NCBI RefSeq assembly: GCF_947172395.1 | Contig: NC_069094.1 | Coordinates: 8,918,292-8,982,291 of the forward strand | Length of the DNA stretch: 64,000 nucleotides | Reading direction: 5' to 3' | DNA from: Bicyclus anynana | Lineage: Eukaryota > Arthropoda > Insecta > Lepidoptera > Nymphalidae | Part shown: one piece after another, positions 42,051-53,967 of the stretch | Layout of the letters: the number at the start of each line of letters is the position of its first letter | Position numbering within the stretch: position 1 is the stretch's first letter | Notes under the pieces: model-generated | Seen by the model: the letters and a program-made list of their open reading frames with translations, nothing else | Database searches by the model: none | Told to the model about the DNA's origin: nothing | Made by a program: the position numbers and the translations under genes

Positions 42051-43103
42051 AAAATAATCGATTCTTTTGACGAAACAGCCAAACATCGATCAGTAATCGA
42101 ATATTCTATGTATTTAATCTGTGGATAGTCTAAGCAATGCCACAGTAAAAATATATACAAGCAGTAGTTTGACTTCATACTAGAGGTCGAAACGCGAGCT
42201 ATACCTACGCAACTCGAACTCGGGGCGTGGGATCCAGACAGTCGCGACTGTGCCGTAGTGACGAACGCACGGTGCTTTGACACCTATATATAATGGACAT
42301 GTGGCATTTTACATCAAATTTGGTCAAGGAATAATTTTTTTAAAGAATCAACAAATTTTTTTCGTAACCTCTCTAACTTAAAGAAAGCTACCTCAATGGA
42401 GCGATATAGATATTTTTTAGTCATTGCGTAAAGAGGTTAGACATATTTTACATGTCAACATCAATTATGTCAGTTGTGCTTGTGACCAAATTATCCTTCA
42501 AGGTCATTGATTAGTATCAGCCTTATTTAAATCTAGCAATCAAAAAACGACACGCATTTTATTAATCACTTCCTATTTTACTACAATTCACAAAGTATTT
42601 TATTTGTTTACATAAAAAAAGTATATTTACAATCACAAAACTAAATGGAAACACAAAGTTGGCAAATGTAATTGTAATTTTTATTTCAAAAATACAGCCG
42701 AGTTACAATACTGCTTGTATATATTTTTACTGTGGCAATGTATTTGTTAGTGTGTGTAAAAATTATGCGTGTGTATATTGCGAGTCAAATTTATAGTTGT
42801 GTGTAGTGTATGGACACAAAATATACTTATAGTATGCGCATTATCATCTGAGTCGTCCGGTCATAAAAGTCAAAAAAGATAGGAATGTGCAGCGCGCCTA
42901 CCTGCGCACCCTAATTATCGATAAACGGCTACCTGCGCACGTGCTAATGATGAGTCAATAATGATTTGGACGATTCTGATTGGTCGGTTTCTAATGTAAT
43001 TGCATTGCGTATTTTTTTTGCTATAAATGTGTTTACTGCAATTAAATAAATACATTCATGTGTTACTCGTTGCGCACTATGGATACTAATATATAATAAA
43101 TTT

Positions 43104-43149
43104 GGCAGAAGACGAAGATTCTGATGATGAAGACTCAGATGAAGATTAA
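43104..43149 (+). other. Acidic open segment before a stop
   Basis: Fifteen codons almost all Asp/Glu/Ser, closing in TAA, then 'attttatttatgaaatatgt'. It could be the tail of a gene or transposase whose other exons I cannot see, or a GAT/GAA simple repeat. Confidence 0.2.
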
Positions 43150-43382
43150 TTTTATTTATGAAATATGTATTATATTAAATCAAATATTGTTAATTTTTTT
43201 AATTTTGTGAACAAGATACGATAATAAACTTTACTTATCGATAATATGTCTTTCATTGTTACACCCTTCACTAGACGGCTCCATAAGACCCATAAGTGCA
43301 AGCGAGATAGATATAGAGAAATGATTTATGGCCCTAAGACTCAGTTGTTAATGCTATTAGTATAATAGTGTTAAATGTTTTC

Positions 43383-43500
43383 GATGTGTGAGTTTACCTC
43401 GTCCCCCTCAAAAAACGACAGACTTTTTTGTTGGTGAATTTGGGTGCGAACCAAGTCCAGTTATTAATGGTCTAAGCTTTTTTGTTTTAAAGCTTAGCAA
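43383..43500 (+). repeat. Dispersed transposon fragment
   Basis: 'caaaaaacgacagacttttt' with 'tttgggtgcg' matches the complement of 55590-55662. 'agtccagttattaatggtct' matches the complement of 40856-40884. One element split over three places. Confidence 0.6.
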
Positions 43501-44187
43501 TTTACATTAAGTATACAAACGGTGTCGTACATGAAATTTTAGAATTTAAACTTTCGTAAGTGTTAATGATATTAATTCAAGAAGCACGGCTTATATCACG
43601 CGTGTTATACACGTGATACAACGTCGGAGTATGAGCGACTAGTTTCGAACATATACGGGGTATTTAGTCATGAGCTTGTTCTTCTAACTAATCGGGCAAT
43701 TATCACGTGAGCTTTAGCCGTGTTTCATGATTAATTAATAGACTGATATATAGATACACATAACCTTGATTGTTGCTGTAACATTTATTATTATTATTAC
43801 AGATTGCAAACAATTTAGATGCGGTCTCTATATAGTTCTCAGCACAACAACAGTTATCTTTCATCTCCATCTCCTAACATACTTGAACTTAACGCAATAT
43901 GAATAATTCAGTATTCAAAAGTATTATGCAACGATTTAAAGTGGTTACAAATTGAAATTGTGTCGGAGTAGATAAAATTTGTACCGGCACGGACCCCTGC
44001 AGCGTGAGACACCCCAACGTTGTAACATTACAAAGGCTTCAATGTCGACGATCTCAATCGATTAATTTGATGCCGATACCTTATTATATTGTTTATAAAA
44101 AACTTGTGAATGTCAAGTGCTAGCATAAAAAGAATACCCTACTTGTTACAAAACATCTTTACCAATTATGATCTTCTTTCAAACTTT

Positions 44188-44345
44188 ATTACCCGACTTC
44201 GTCAGAAGGAGGGTAATGTTTTCCGATCGCAAGTACGAGCATATACTTCGGTATGTCCATTTCTTTGGCACGCCCTACGTATATTGTGTTTGTGATACTT
44301 GTTTTCTCTTTTCAGTTCATTAGGTACGCTTAAACAGTCGGGTAT
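44188..44345. mobile_element. MITE-like element with ACCCGACT ends
   Basis: Left 'ttacccgacttcgtcagaag' + 'gagggtaatgtttt', right 'aaacagtcgggtatttttgt'. The same short ACCCGACT end occurs at 54226 and 55040. Confidence 0.55.
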
Positions 44346-45865
44346 TTTTGTTTTTATACTTAATAATATTTTTTTTTTGTTTAATAAAGAGATAAATTCC
44401 AAAGATTTTTATAGACTTTCGCACTAGATCTGTGGTTCAAAAGTCAGTAACTTATTCTAAAGAGTAGTTCTCTAAAAATTACAAATATCAGCTAAATATA
44501 TCACATACATCACTAAAAATAGTTTTTGTGTCGAATGCACAATAATTACATAAACTACTCGAGCCAATTTTTAGAATATGATTTAGAAAATAAAATCCTA
44601 AAATGACCTGGGCCACACCATTATCAACATTATTTAAAACACACCATTATCAACTGCGCCAGAGAGGTTGTCAAAACAAACGATAAAACGAGAAAACTCA
44701 CAATTTCGTATTAGAAAGCGATGTTTTTCATAATGTGATAAATTATAATAGGGTAGTAATTGACTGTTATCAAATTTATTTTAAACAATATTAATTTCGT
44801 GTAGTACATGGAATAATGGCCGAAATATATCGATTTTTAAATTACTACTTTACTTATTTTAAATTTTTTTCAAATTTTCCAAACATCAAAAACGCTGTCG
44901 TCCATTTTGTGTCATCATTAACACACTTGATGTACTAAACTAATTGATTAACTAATATTTTTGTCAAAACTCAAACGCTCCATTTGTGTGGGATTTATTA
45001 TAGTGACGTCATGAAACAGTTGAAGTATAGACTCAACTAACTGTCATGGCCGACAGGTGTTTTGGCTCGTATTGTCAAAGACATATATAAAAAGCTCAAA
45101 AAAAATTTAAAAAAAAATTCAGACTAGTAGAACGATAATGAACTATTTATGACCATTTAAAAAAGTGTCAAGTAGCCTATTCGAATACGCACGCAAGTTG
45201 TCCTAAGTTTCAAAGGTAAAACAATGTAGTAAAGCTTTTATCATACATTTTAAGGTTCAATGATGTGATAAGGGATCGGAATCGTGCCGGAGTTACATTA
45301 GCACGCGGCACGTTCCGGTGCCGGCATCAGATATCTACGTAATGCAACTGTAATGTGCTGCCGTATTTCATGTTATTGCTTATTGCTATTCGTTGCTCTA
45401 ACTTTGCACACAAACACCATAAAGGCTTATACCAATCGTGGAGAGGCCATAAAGTTGAACTTAAAAACAGCTTCACTGCATTTAATTCCTCATAAAATAG
45501 AAATAGAAACAATAGAAATATTTTTCGCCTTTTATCGCCTTTTTTTAATTTTATCGCCTTTTTTTAACCGTTCCAGACTTAAAATACCCATTTAATTAAC
45601 TACTCTAAAAAGGCATTCCTGTAACTTCATACTTGTATGTAGGTTTATTTTATCTAGTTTGTACCTATGTATCAAACGTATCATGTGCTAATTGGCAGGC
45701 ATGTTTTCTTTCAAAATACCTACCTTGATATTCTGGGCGACCATTGTTTTTTGTGAGACCGTTTTTTTGCTTAGAACATTCTGTTAGTACCAACACGTAG
45801 GTCATCGAAAAACAATAATTATGACGTATCGTATAAATATAAATATATGTACAAGTATTGTATAC

Positions 45866-45867
<2 letters not shown>
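44346..45867. other. Non-coding DNA; dispersed repeat copy
   Basis: 44835-44985 is the reverse copy of 9455-9585. 45240-45330 has GTGCCGG-rich inverted motifs. A plus frame at 45353-45595 starts with a signal-peptide-like stretch but has no further support. Confidence 0.4.
44835..44985 (-). repeat. Dispersed repeat, copy 2
   Basis: 'aattttccaaacatcaaaaa', 'gtccattttgtgtcatcatt' and 'cacacttgatgtactaaact' align with the complement of 9455-9585. Confidence 0.5.

Positions 45868-45912
<45 letters not shown>
45868..45912. repeat. (TA)n microsatellite
   Basis: About 22 perfect TA dinucleotides. Confidence 0.95.
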
Positions 45913-45917
<5 letters not shown>

Positions 45918-46699
45918 TAAATAATATTAAATATTAACATTGCTCCTTTATAAGAGCAAATTATTGTAAAAGCAATGTTGCTTCTGTCGCTTGTACAAGA
46001 GTGATCATTTCAGTCCGCACTAGAACTAAGAGGACATCTTTATGTGTCCGCTGATAACGGTTGTTCGTAATAACTTAAGTGTTTGGCACTTCATTTATAA
46101 GTATCGTATTAACGGTCCTAGCACTTCCGTACTTAATATATCATTGACTTAAAGCTAGTCATTTTTAAAGGCTTGCAACACGCTACTGATGTCGTGAATA
46201 AAAATGAATAATACCGCACTGTATTTTAGATCCTATGCGAATTGTATCTTATACTTTAGTTAAATTGTTCAAGCTAAAAATTGTTAAGTCAAAACAGGAC
46301 ATGACGTTGATAGACCTACCTACCTAATTATTTATTGGTCATACAAAGACAATGAATATAGAGGCTAGGAAGGAAGGTTATTTACGTAGGCTCAGGGCAC
46401 AGCATAGGCAATTCAAAGACATCTATAGGTATTAACACTTATTACTGACAAGCTCAGCGTAGCTCAGCTAAAATAAATGAAGTCATTTGCTAAATTGAAA
46501 GTAGCCAACTGCAAACAACGAAAAATAGGAACCTAGAACATTAAATAAACATTGGTCTTTATTATTTTCTATATTATGATTTAGTATAGGCATTGCAATA
46601 ATTCTAAGGTTGAAACCTAAATTCTAAGGTTGGATATTATACCTACAGTCTTACAGCGTCTGTAATGGTAAATGGCATTGACTATTGCTCGCTGATAGA
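45913..46699. other. Non-coding DNA, nothing recognised
   Basis: AT-rich, no repeat ends or exon-like segments; a short direct repeat 'cctaaattctaaggttg' flanks 46615. Confidence 0.45.
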
Positions 46700-46997
46700 A
46701 TCAGTTAATGACGAACCTTGAGGTGCACTGCTGGGTGGAACACCAAGCCTTACGCGGATTTTCCTATCACTTGGGAAGTCTGTTACTCAAAGTAGCAATT
46801 TTCCACGTATGCCAAGGTGTTCTAATATATGTACTAAACGTCGAATTGGTACCCTTTCCAACGCTTTCTCGTAGTCAAGAGAGATAATGTTAGTTGGTTG
46901 ATGGTTGCCCCAATCTAATATCCATTTCCTGAGACTGCTGACAAGGTTAGTGACGGTCGATCTCCTAGGTGTAAAACAATGTTGCTCTGGAATTATA
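46700..46997 (-). mobile_element. CR1/Jockey-like LINE reverse-transcriptase remnant
   Basis: The minus strand reads EQHCFTPRRSTVTNLVSSL, then SLDYEKALERVPIRRL, HILEHLGIRGKLLL, an in-frame stop, RKIRVRLG and APQGSSL. These are RT blocks 2-4 in order (Q-H-G-F-x-P-x-R-S-T; D-Y-x-K-A-F-D-R-V; V-P-Q-G-S). The catalytic YADD block is not present. Different clade from the RTE next door. Confidence 0.75.
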
Positions 46998-46998
46998 A

Positions 46999-47103
46999 TG
47001 TTTTTGGCCTATTGGCCTAGCTTTACCCCTTCTTTCTATTCTGAGAGGAGACTCGGGCTCAGCAGTGAGCCAAATATGGGTGTAGGTATATAATCATGAT
47101 GAT
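46999..47103 (+). mobile_element. SINE 3' fragment
   Basis: 'ggcctattggcctagcttta', 'ctattctgagaggagactcg' and 'gctcagcagtgagccaaata', ending 'atcatgatgataataag'. Confidence 0.7.
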
Positions 47104-47174
47104 AATAAGTAGTAAATATGTAGGTAAGCCCTAAGTGTAATCAGTGTCTTTATGAAAATTTATACTAGTTTTGT

Positions 47175-47212
47175 ACTAGTGGATGCCCACGACTTCGTCC
47201 GCGTGAAACATG
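47175..47212 (-). mobile_element. Helitron-like terminus only (family A)
   Basis: 'ctagtggatgcccacgactt' + CGTCCGCGTGAAAC. Confidence 0.55.
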
Positions 47213-47398
47213 AGATGCCCTTTTTTTTGAAAAATATTGAAAGTTACTGATGCGACGCTTCGTTTTGTACTGAGTACTGATTCGAGAATGTATTCGTTTT
47301 TAAATTTTGTATTTGGAGCGGCTACGACACCGTTGTATTTCGTACGCGCACCATCTGCCTATTATTCTCAATCTGTGTTCACAACTATCTATGGCATT

Positions 47399-47408
47399 CT
47401 CACTGTGT
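47399..47408. repeat. Target-site duplication of the RTE element, left
   Basis: ctcactgtgt, identical to 50643-50652. Confidence 0.85.
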
Positions 47409-50400
47409 CATCATCATCATCATATCAGCCGATGGACGTCCACTGCAGGACATAGGCCTTTTGTAGGGACTTCCAAACATCACGATACTGAGCCAACTGC
47501 ATCCAGCGAATCCCTGCGACTCGCTTGATGTCGTCAGTCCACCTGGTGGGGAGTCGGCCAACACTGCGCTTACTAGTGCGGGGTCGCCATTCCAGCACTT
47601 TGGGACCCCAACGTCCATCGGCTCTTCGCACTATGTGCCCCGCCCATTGCCACTTCAGCTTCGCAACTCGTTGAGCTATGTCGGTGACTTTGGTTCTTCT
47701 GCGGATCTCCTCATTTCTGATTCGATCACGCAGAGATACTCCTAACATAGCTCGTTCCATCGCCCGCTGTGTGACTCTGAGCCTTCTTATGAGGCCCATA
47801 GTTAGCGACCAAGTCTCGGAACCATAGGTCATCACTGGCAACACGCACTGTTCGAAGACTTTTGTCTTCAGGCACTGAGGAATTTCGGACGAAAAGATGT
47901 CGCGAAGTTTCCCGAATGCAGCCCAGCCGAGTTGGATTCGACGGTTCACCTCTTTCTCGAAATTGGACCTACCTAACTGGATCATATGTCCTAGGTATAT
48001 GTATTCGTCTACAATTTCGAGTGCAGCGTTCTCAACTATAACTGGGTGGAGCGATACATGAGCATTACACATTATTTTTGTTTTGCCCATGTTCATTTTT
48101 AGGCCCACCTGTTGAGAAACGCTGCTGAGGTCATTGAGCATGGTACTAAGGTCATCCAGAGTCTGTGCCATGATGACTACATCATCCGCGAACCGCAGTT
48201 GAGTGATGTACTCGCCATTGATGTTGATGCCAAGTCCGCCCCAGTCCAGAAGCTTAAAGACGTCTTACAATGCGGCGGTAAATAGCTTCGGAGAGATCAC
48301 ATCTCCCTGACGCACTCCTCGCTGCAACTGGATTGGCCTCGTAGTCTGATCCTGAATACGGACTGACATAGTGGCGTTTTCGTACAAGCACTTCAACGCT
48401 TGGATGTACCTGTAATCAATTCGGCATCTCTCCAATGACCTCAGCACAGCCCAGGTTTCCACCGAATCGAAGGCTTTCTCATAGTCCACAAACGCTAAGC
48501 AAAGTGGCTGGTTATACTCGTGAGTCTTCTGTATAACCTGCCGCAGCGTATGGATGTGGTCTATGGTACTAAAGCCTTTTCGGAAACCGGCTTGTTCGGG
48601 AGGCTGGAAGTCGTCAAACCTATTAGCGAGACGATTCGTAATGACTCTCGAGAACAATTTGTAAACATGGCTTAGCAGCGAGATGGGTCTGTAATTCTTC
48701 AGCAAGGTGTTGTCACCTTTTTTGAAGAACAGAACCACCACGCTCCTATGCCACGCCTCAGGCGTCGTGCCCTCGTGAATGACGGAATTGAACAATCGCT
48801 GAAGGACTTTAAGTATCGGTTTTCCACCCGCTTTCAGGAGTTCTGCTGTGATTCCGTCCTCACCTGGCGCCTTATTGTTCTTCAGTTGTTTGAGAGCCAC
48901 ACTAATCTCGTATAGGCTGACGTTCGGGATATCTTCGGTATAGTGTCGGGTCAACTTGGCTCTGGGGTCTTTAGCCAAGTTGTCAACAGGCTGCTGAGTA
49001 GTCATGTATAGCTGTCCATAGAACTTCTCGACCTCACTTAATAACTCGGGCTTGGAAGAAATCAGATTACCGTGCTCGGTCTTTAAACGCGTCAGCTGCC
49101 TCTGTCCAATAGACAGATCTCTGGCGAAAACTTTTGAGCCGCGATTGTTTTCAATCGCATTTTTAATACGCTCGGTATTGAAGTTTCGCAAGTCACTGGT
49201 TTGCGACTTAGAGATCTGTCTACTGATTTGTCGGTATTTTGACGCATCTGCTGAAGACTGCAATCTCATTTCTTGCCTCTCTTCCATGAATTTAAGTGTA
49301 TGGTCTGAGAACTTTTTGGTTCTTTTCGTACGGTGGGTCTTATAGAACTTAGACCCAACGGAATGGTCAGTTTCCACGAACCTGTTGTTCAGATCGTCCA
49401 CAGTTTCGCAATTTGCTAGGCAATCAAAGCGGTTCTGCAGTTCTAGTTGAAAGGCCTCGGGGTTTTGGATATGGGCAGGAGTAGGTCGGAGCGTAGACTT
49501 CACCAGTCGATACCGTTCCAGCTGAACGTTGATATTCAACGTGCCTCTAACCATTCGGTGATCGCTACCGGTTTTCACCCTATGGATCACAGAAACATCG
49601 TTGAATATTTGCCGTTTGGTAGACAAGATGAAGTCAATCTCATTTTTCGTGGAACCATCGGGGCTCATCCAGGTCCATTTCCTGTGTGGTGGCTTCCTGA
49701 AGAAGGAGTTCATCATAAAGAGGCCCTCCTTCTCCATGAAGTCAGCCAACATTTGGCCCCTATCGTTCCGTTGCCCATACCCAAATCGTCCCACTTTCAA
49801 CTCTGAACCGCTACGTTCGCTCAGCTTTGCGTTAAAATCCCCCATCACAACATTGTAATAAGAGTTTGAGGCATGTATGGCTTTAGAAATATCCTCATAC
49901 AATACCTCTACCTCCTCGTCGGGATGTGTCGAGGTCGGTGCGTAAACCTGTATAACCTTCAACGAATACCGTTTGGTAATTCGGAGGACCAGGAACGCTA
50001 CCCTGCTCGACACACTCGACTTTTACAACATTGTTCACGAGGGACTTGTGAACGATAAATCCGACACCACCTTGGGACTGTTGGTCGCCCTCCCGGTAGT
50101 AGAGTATGTTGCCGGATTCAAGGATTATCGAGCCCTCCCCCTCTCTTCGGACTTCAGACAATCCTATGACATCCCAGTGCAACTTGCTCATAACTTCTTC
50201 CAGCTCGATGACCTTTTCGTCGGACCTCAAAGTGCGTGCGTTGTATGTTGCCAGGTCTAGTCGTCGGGGTTGGCAGCGGAATCTCTGCCGGAGATTCTTA
50301 ACACCCCTTGCCCCGCCGTTACCGTAACCGCTGCCAGAGCCAGGAATAGCGGGGCTGCCGGGGACTAGGGGCTGTGTTATATTTGTTCGGTCCATACAAA

Positions 50401-50642
50401 GTATTGCCCGATACTGACCACGCTGGGCATGCGGGTTGGTCAGCGCAGTGCTAGATTATTCGCGCCGATGTCGCTGCTGCCCGACACCGGCCTGAGGCAT
50501 TTCTTAATCTAGCCTGTGGGAATGGATATACCGCCATTCGTCGGTCGCCAGAGCCTCGTCGGTCCATCTGCAGGGTGCACCACGAGCAGGTGAGGTTGAC
50601 AATTGGGGAGACAGACTGGTACTAGCCTCCCCCTTACACCCC
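47409..50642 (-). mobile_element. Near full-length RTE-clade LINE retrotransposon
   Basis: 3.23 kb on the minus strand, bounded by identical 10-base repeats ctcactgtgt (47399-47408 and 50643-50652). The 3' end is an ATGATGATGATGATG tail (47409-47423) preceded by a very short 3' UTR. About 250 bases of GC-rich 5' UTR lie upstream of the ATG at 50395. The size, the single endonuclease-RT polyprotein and the short-repeat tail define RTE. GC content is well above the surroundings. A truncated relative is at 32641-32745 and coding remnants at 10786-10885. The presence of the 5' end and a clean duplication suggests fairly recent insertion. Confidence 0.92.
47425..50395 (-). pseudogene. RTE endonuclease-reverse transcriptase, broken
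   Basis: Apurinic-like endonuclease at the N-terminus (LATYNARTL, VIGLSEVRREG, VMGDFNAKL, TWMSPDG, SDHRMV), then reverse transcriptase (LKNNKAPGEDGI, NYRPISLLSHVYKLFSRV, AFVDYEKAFDS, GVRQGDVISPKLF, RFADD) and a C-terminal region with GHIVRRADGRWGPKVLEW. Database proteins of this kind are often labelled craniofacial development protein 2-like. Two lesions: a frameshift near 50017, after VKVEC, and a TAA at 48265-48267, just after SPKLFTAAL. Everything else stays open, so the copy is young but unable to make the full protein. Catalytic residues of both enzymes are otherwise visible. Confidence 0.92.
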
Positions 50643-50652
50643 CTCACTGTGT
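50643..50652. repeat. Target-site duplication of the RTE element, right
   Basis: ctcactgtgt, identical to 47399-47408. Confidence 0.85.
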
Positions 50653-51074
50653 ATCTAAGGTTAATCAATAAATATACTTTAAACAATACACACATCAATG
50701 CTAACCCAACGTAAGCATAACCATTTATATTAGGTATAGTTTTAATGCAAGCAACTTGCATCGTTTATAATAGCCGTAACTCAATCCAAGAAATGATCTG
50801 TGGCCCTTCTTAGTTCTTACCACAGACCACAAATGAAGGTTCTTACTTCTTGTTACTTCTGTAGAAGAGAACCCAGAGCCGTAAAGTCAGTTTAAATCAG
50901 TATTGAAATTAAAAAAAAAACTAAACTTTTGTTTGAATTTTTGTTATACGTGCGATTTTACTTATATTTAATTGTGATAATTGAGTTTTGAAAAATACAT
51001 TTAAGTATTCCAAATGGTACACAATTTATGAAAACGAATTGAAATAATATAATTCACTTTAATTAAAAGTTACA
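50653..51074. promoter_or_regulatory. Upstream region of Adat1
   Basis: 422 bases between the RTE insertion and the Adat1 start codon, presumably with the Adat1 promoter. No motif assigned. The RTE thus sits close to the 5' end of this gene. Confidence 0.35.
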
Positions 51075-52647
51075 ATGCCTAACCTCAACCAAACTTTGGT
51101 AGATGAAATTGCGGAAAGCTGTATCAGATCTTACAGAAATCTTCCTAAAACTGGTAAAACTGTTAATAACGAATGGACGGTATTGAGTTGTATAGTGCAA
51201 TATGATATGTTAACTAAATCACATGAAGTTGTATCTTTAGGTACTGGATCAAAATGTATTGGTGCCAATAAGTTGTCTTCTCAAGGTAACATTTTAAATG
51301 ATTCTCATGCTGAAGTCATTGCAAGACGTGGATTCTTAATATATTTGTACGAGAATATATCAAATGCAAATGAAAATAAGCAATCAATTTTTGTATTAAA
51401 AGATCATTATAAGTATACTTTGAAAGATAATATAGAGTTCATTTTTTATTCATCACAGATGCCCTGTGGAGATGCATCAATCATACCTAAGACTGAAGAT
51501 TCCAGTGATATCTGTGAATTATTATCTAGTAATAAGAGAGAAGCTCAGGACGACTTATGTGATGTGGAGAACAAAAAAAAGAAGGTAGATATTCATCGAA
51601 CTGGCGCTAAACGGCTTCTGCATGATGAACAGGATCCTAAGGAGTCTGGAGAAAACTACCACAGAGTGGCACAAGTCAGAACAAAGCCTGGACGTGGTGA
51701 TCGGACACTATCTGTATCTTGTAGTGACAAAATTGCAAGATGGATACACTGTGGAGTCCAAGGAAGCCTTTTACATTTAATTTTACTCAAATTTATATTC
51801 ATTAAACATTTTATATTTGGATCAGGTGTTCCTTACTCTGAAGAAACATTGCACAGAGCTCTTTTGCAAAGGGAATCGGAAGTTAAGTTCGAAGACAGAT
51901 TGAAAGAAATACCATATTTCTATAGGACCTCATTAATATTTCCTCATGTAAGGACAGATATAAATCAAAGACCTGCTGCAAGTAGTGTAGTGTGGGCGAA
52001 AACAGAAAATAGGTAATGTATTTTTCTATGAATAAATAATGTTAAAATGCCTTCTTCATTCTTTCATGCTCTGTTGTGAGATGATTATGGGTATATTATA
52101 CAAGTACTACAATTTCTCTGTCAGACAACTGACCCGGCACTTGCACAGTGAATTCATGGAATGCTAAGATATTTCTCTTTCTACCTTCAGTATATTATTT
52201 TGGCATTCACAAATTAAAGGCATTTGTGTCCATCCTTTCCAAAATTTTAAGGTCTTTTAATTTTAAGTTTTATCCTTATACTGACATTGGTATTCTATGT
52301 ATATGTATTCTGTGGTTCATCATTTAATTTGTTGTTCCAGATTATTTGAAGTTGCAGTTCAAGGCAAAAAATTAGGAGTAACAAAAAAGAAAGCAAATGA
52401 TTTATCCTCAAGTCTTAGCATCAGCAAATATAAATTATATAAGAAATTTTTGGAATTATTGAATACCAATAAAGAGTTGAAGGAGAATATTTGTGGTACA
52501 GAGCCTGTAGAGAATATACCATACAATGAAATGAAGAGAAAAGCAATCCAATATCAAGAACAGTGGAGTGAAACTAAAGAAGTATTTTTTAAATCATGGA
52601 CTTTGAAACCAGATATTTGGAATTTTTGTATAAATAAAATATCATAA
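51075..52647 (+). CDS. Adat1: tRNA-specific adenosine deaminase 1
   Basis: Two exons, 51075-52012 and 52341-52647 (AATAG|GTAATG donor, TTGTTCCAG acceptor, phase 2), give 414 residues. The deaminase zinc site is complete: H78 with catalytic E80 in DSHAEVIARRG, C131 in MPCGDAS, and C216 in SVSCSDKIARW. The RTKPGRGDRT block before C216 is characteristic of the ADAT1/ADAR deaminase fold that binds inositol hexakisphosphate. No double-stranded-RNA-binding domain is present, which separates it from ADAR. ADAT1 converts A37 to inosine in tRNA-Ala, next to the anticodon. Residues 139-195 form a charged Lys/Asp/Glu-rich linker of the variable kind. The C-terminus (KRKAIQYQEQWSETKEVFF) is the usual ADAT1 ending. 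The gene looks intact. Confidence 0.95.
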
Positions 52648-52800
52648 TAATAATGATATTGCATATTTTATTTGTTAGTTGATAATTAATTATTTACTAT
52701 CACTAGGATTGCCAGGTCGGCGAAATTAAAAGACAGTCCAGTCAGTTTGGCCTGACATTTGAGTAAAAAGGCCAGACTGCCTACATTATTGAGGATTTTG
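52648..52800. other. 3' flank of Adat1
   Basis: Short AT-rich flank before the SINE; ATTAATTATTT-rich, no canonical AATAAA spotted after the stop. Confidence 0.3.
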
Positions 52801-53058
52801 TGTCATCATCATAATTATCAACCCATATTCGGTTCACTGCTTTGCTCGAGTTTCTCTCTCAGAATAAGAGGGGTTAGGCCTATAGACCACCACGCTGGCC
52901 CAATGCGGATTGGCAGACTTCACACGCGCAGTGAATCATGATTACCATTTGAGACAAGTGATATTTAATTTCTTAAAATGCACACTGAAAAGTTGGAGGT
53001 GTATGCTCTGGTCCGGATTTGAACCTACACCCTCCGGAAAAGGAGGCAGAGCACTTAG
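52801..53058 (-). mobile_element. SINE, nearly complete, minus orientation
   Basis: Left end 'tgtcatcatcataattatca' (the ATG-type tail reversed), 'ttcggttcactgctttgctc', 'ccaatgcggattggcagact', then 'ggtccggatttgaacctaca' (box B reversed) and a box-A-side end at 'ggaggcagag'. Confidence 0.8.
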
Positions 53059-53275
53059 GAATGCATTATTGTATTGCCATGTATAATTGACACAAGATAA
53101 GTAAACAGTTCAAAAAGTACATTGAAATGTAAATGTTAATTATATTATTTTAACTAAGAAAGGAAAAACCTGGCTGAGTATGTTGTGGGCTCTTCTCTGG
53201 GACCAAGGCTCGTTTGGAATCTCAGTTTTTGACTGATTATTATCACCATTATCTTATAATTATTGACGTTGATTT

Positions 53276-53314
53276 GACGTTTTGAATGTGCTTGTAAAGC
53301 ACATTCAAAACGTC
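53276..53314. repeat. Perfect 18-bp hairpin
   Basis: gacgttttgaatgtgctt / aagcacattcaaaacgtc around a GTA loop. Confidence 0.9.
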
Positions 53315-53389
53315 AGGCAATAATAACTAATAACTAAGCCTAATTGAAGTAAATGAATATTGACTATAAGGCTCCACAGCATCTGTGAC

Positions 53390-53475
53390 CTTATTTTGGA
53401 CTCTACACTCAAGTCATAGGATCGATTTTGATTCTCGCCCATTGGAATACTGTCGTACCCACTAATTAGAGGGAA
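53390..53475 (+). mobile_element. SINE fragment, same family as 4570-4692
   Basis: 'aggatcgattttgattctcg', 'atactgtcgtacccactaat' and 'tagagggaaaat' follow the order seen at 4.6 kb. Confidence 0.5.
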
Positions 53476-53967
53476 AATATAAGATATCATTATTAATTTT
53501 CAATATTTGGCAAATATTTATTTTTGGAAAAAAAAACCAGACCAACTGAGCTTACTGCCACTAAAAGTTTTTCTTGTAAACCCAGTGCCAGTATTTGGTA
53601 GCGGGAATTACTACAGCAAGTAGAACAAATGGATGTCTTGTAAGCTTAGCGCCTACGCGTTGTTCCTATCGAGGTATCAGTCACTGATTACGTTGATTTA
53701 CTGCTTTATTAATGCCTTGAGGGAGATAGGCTGTGTCTGTCGTGTCGCCGTGTGTCGGGTTAAAAGGAATTTATAGTCAAATTGAGTAGGTATTTTAAAC
53801 AATGTCAACAAACAAAAACAGCTGACTCAGGGGTGCTCAACATTTAATCATTATTTACGAATATTGTCATGAAATAAAACTTCCTTTGATAAACAAATAT
53901 TTTTTTAATTCTATATTCCTATATAATATATCCTGTTATTTATCAAACAGATAATGCTTCACTTATA
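53476..53967. other. Non-coding DNA, nothing recognised
   Basis: No supported feature. Confidence 0.45.

Larger units (their letters stand above)
42051..44187. other. Non-coding DNA with transposon traces
   Basis: 43104-43149 encodes a very acidic end (AEDEDSDDEDSDED, stop) with AT-rich 3' sequence after it. 43383-43500 is a transposon fragment shared with 40.8 and 55.6 kb. No complete gene. Confidence 0.45.

Noticed and set aside
41852..42283. ORFs across the poly(A)/poly(T) tract
   Set aside because: Poly-Lys and poly-Phe from a 32-base homopolymer inside a repeat.
45353..45595. Plus-strand ORF with signal-peptide-like start as a secreted protein
   Set aside because: Only the first 25 residues look like a signal; the rest is low-complexity, with no family features or splice donor.
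49052..50260. Several plus-strand ORFs of 85-119 codons
   Set aside because: Shadows of the minus-strand RTE coding sequence.
47425..50395. RTE polyprotein as a host gene (craniofacial development protein 2)
   Set aside because: Endonuclease and RT motifs, target-site duplication and ATG tail show a retrotransposon; the gene name is an annotation carry-over.
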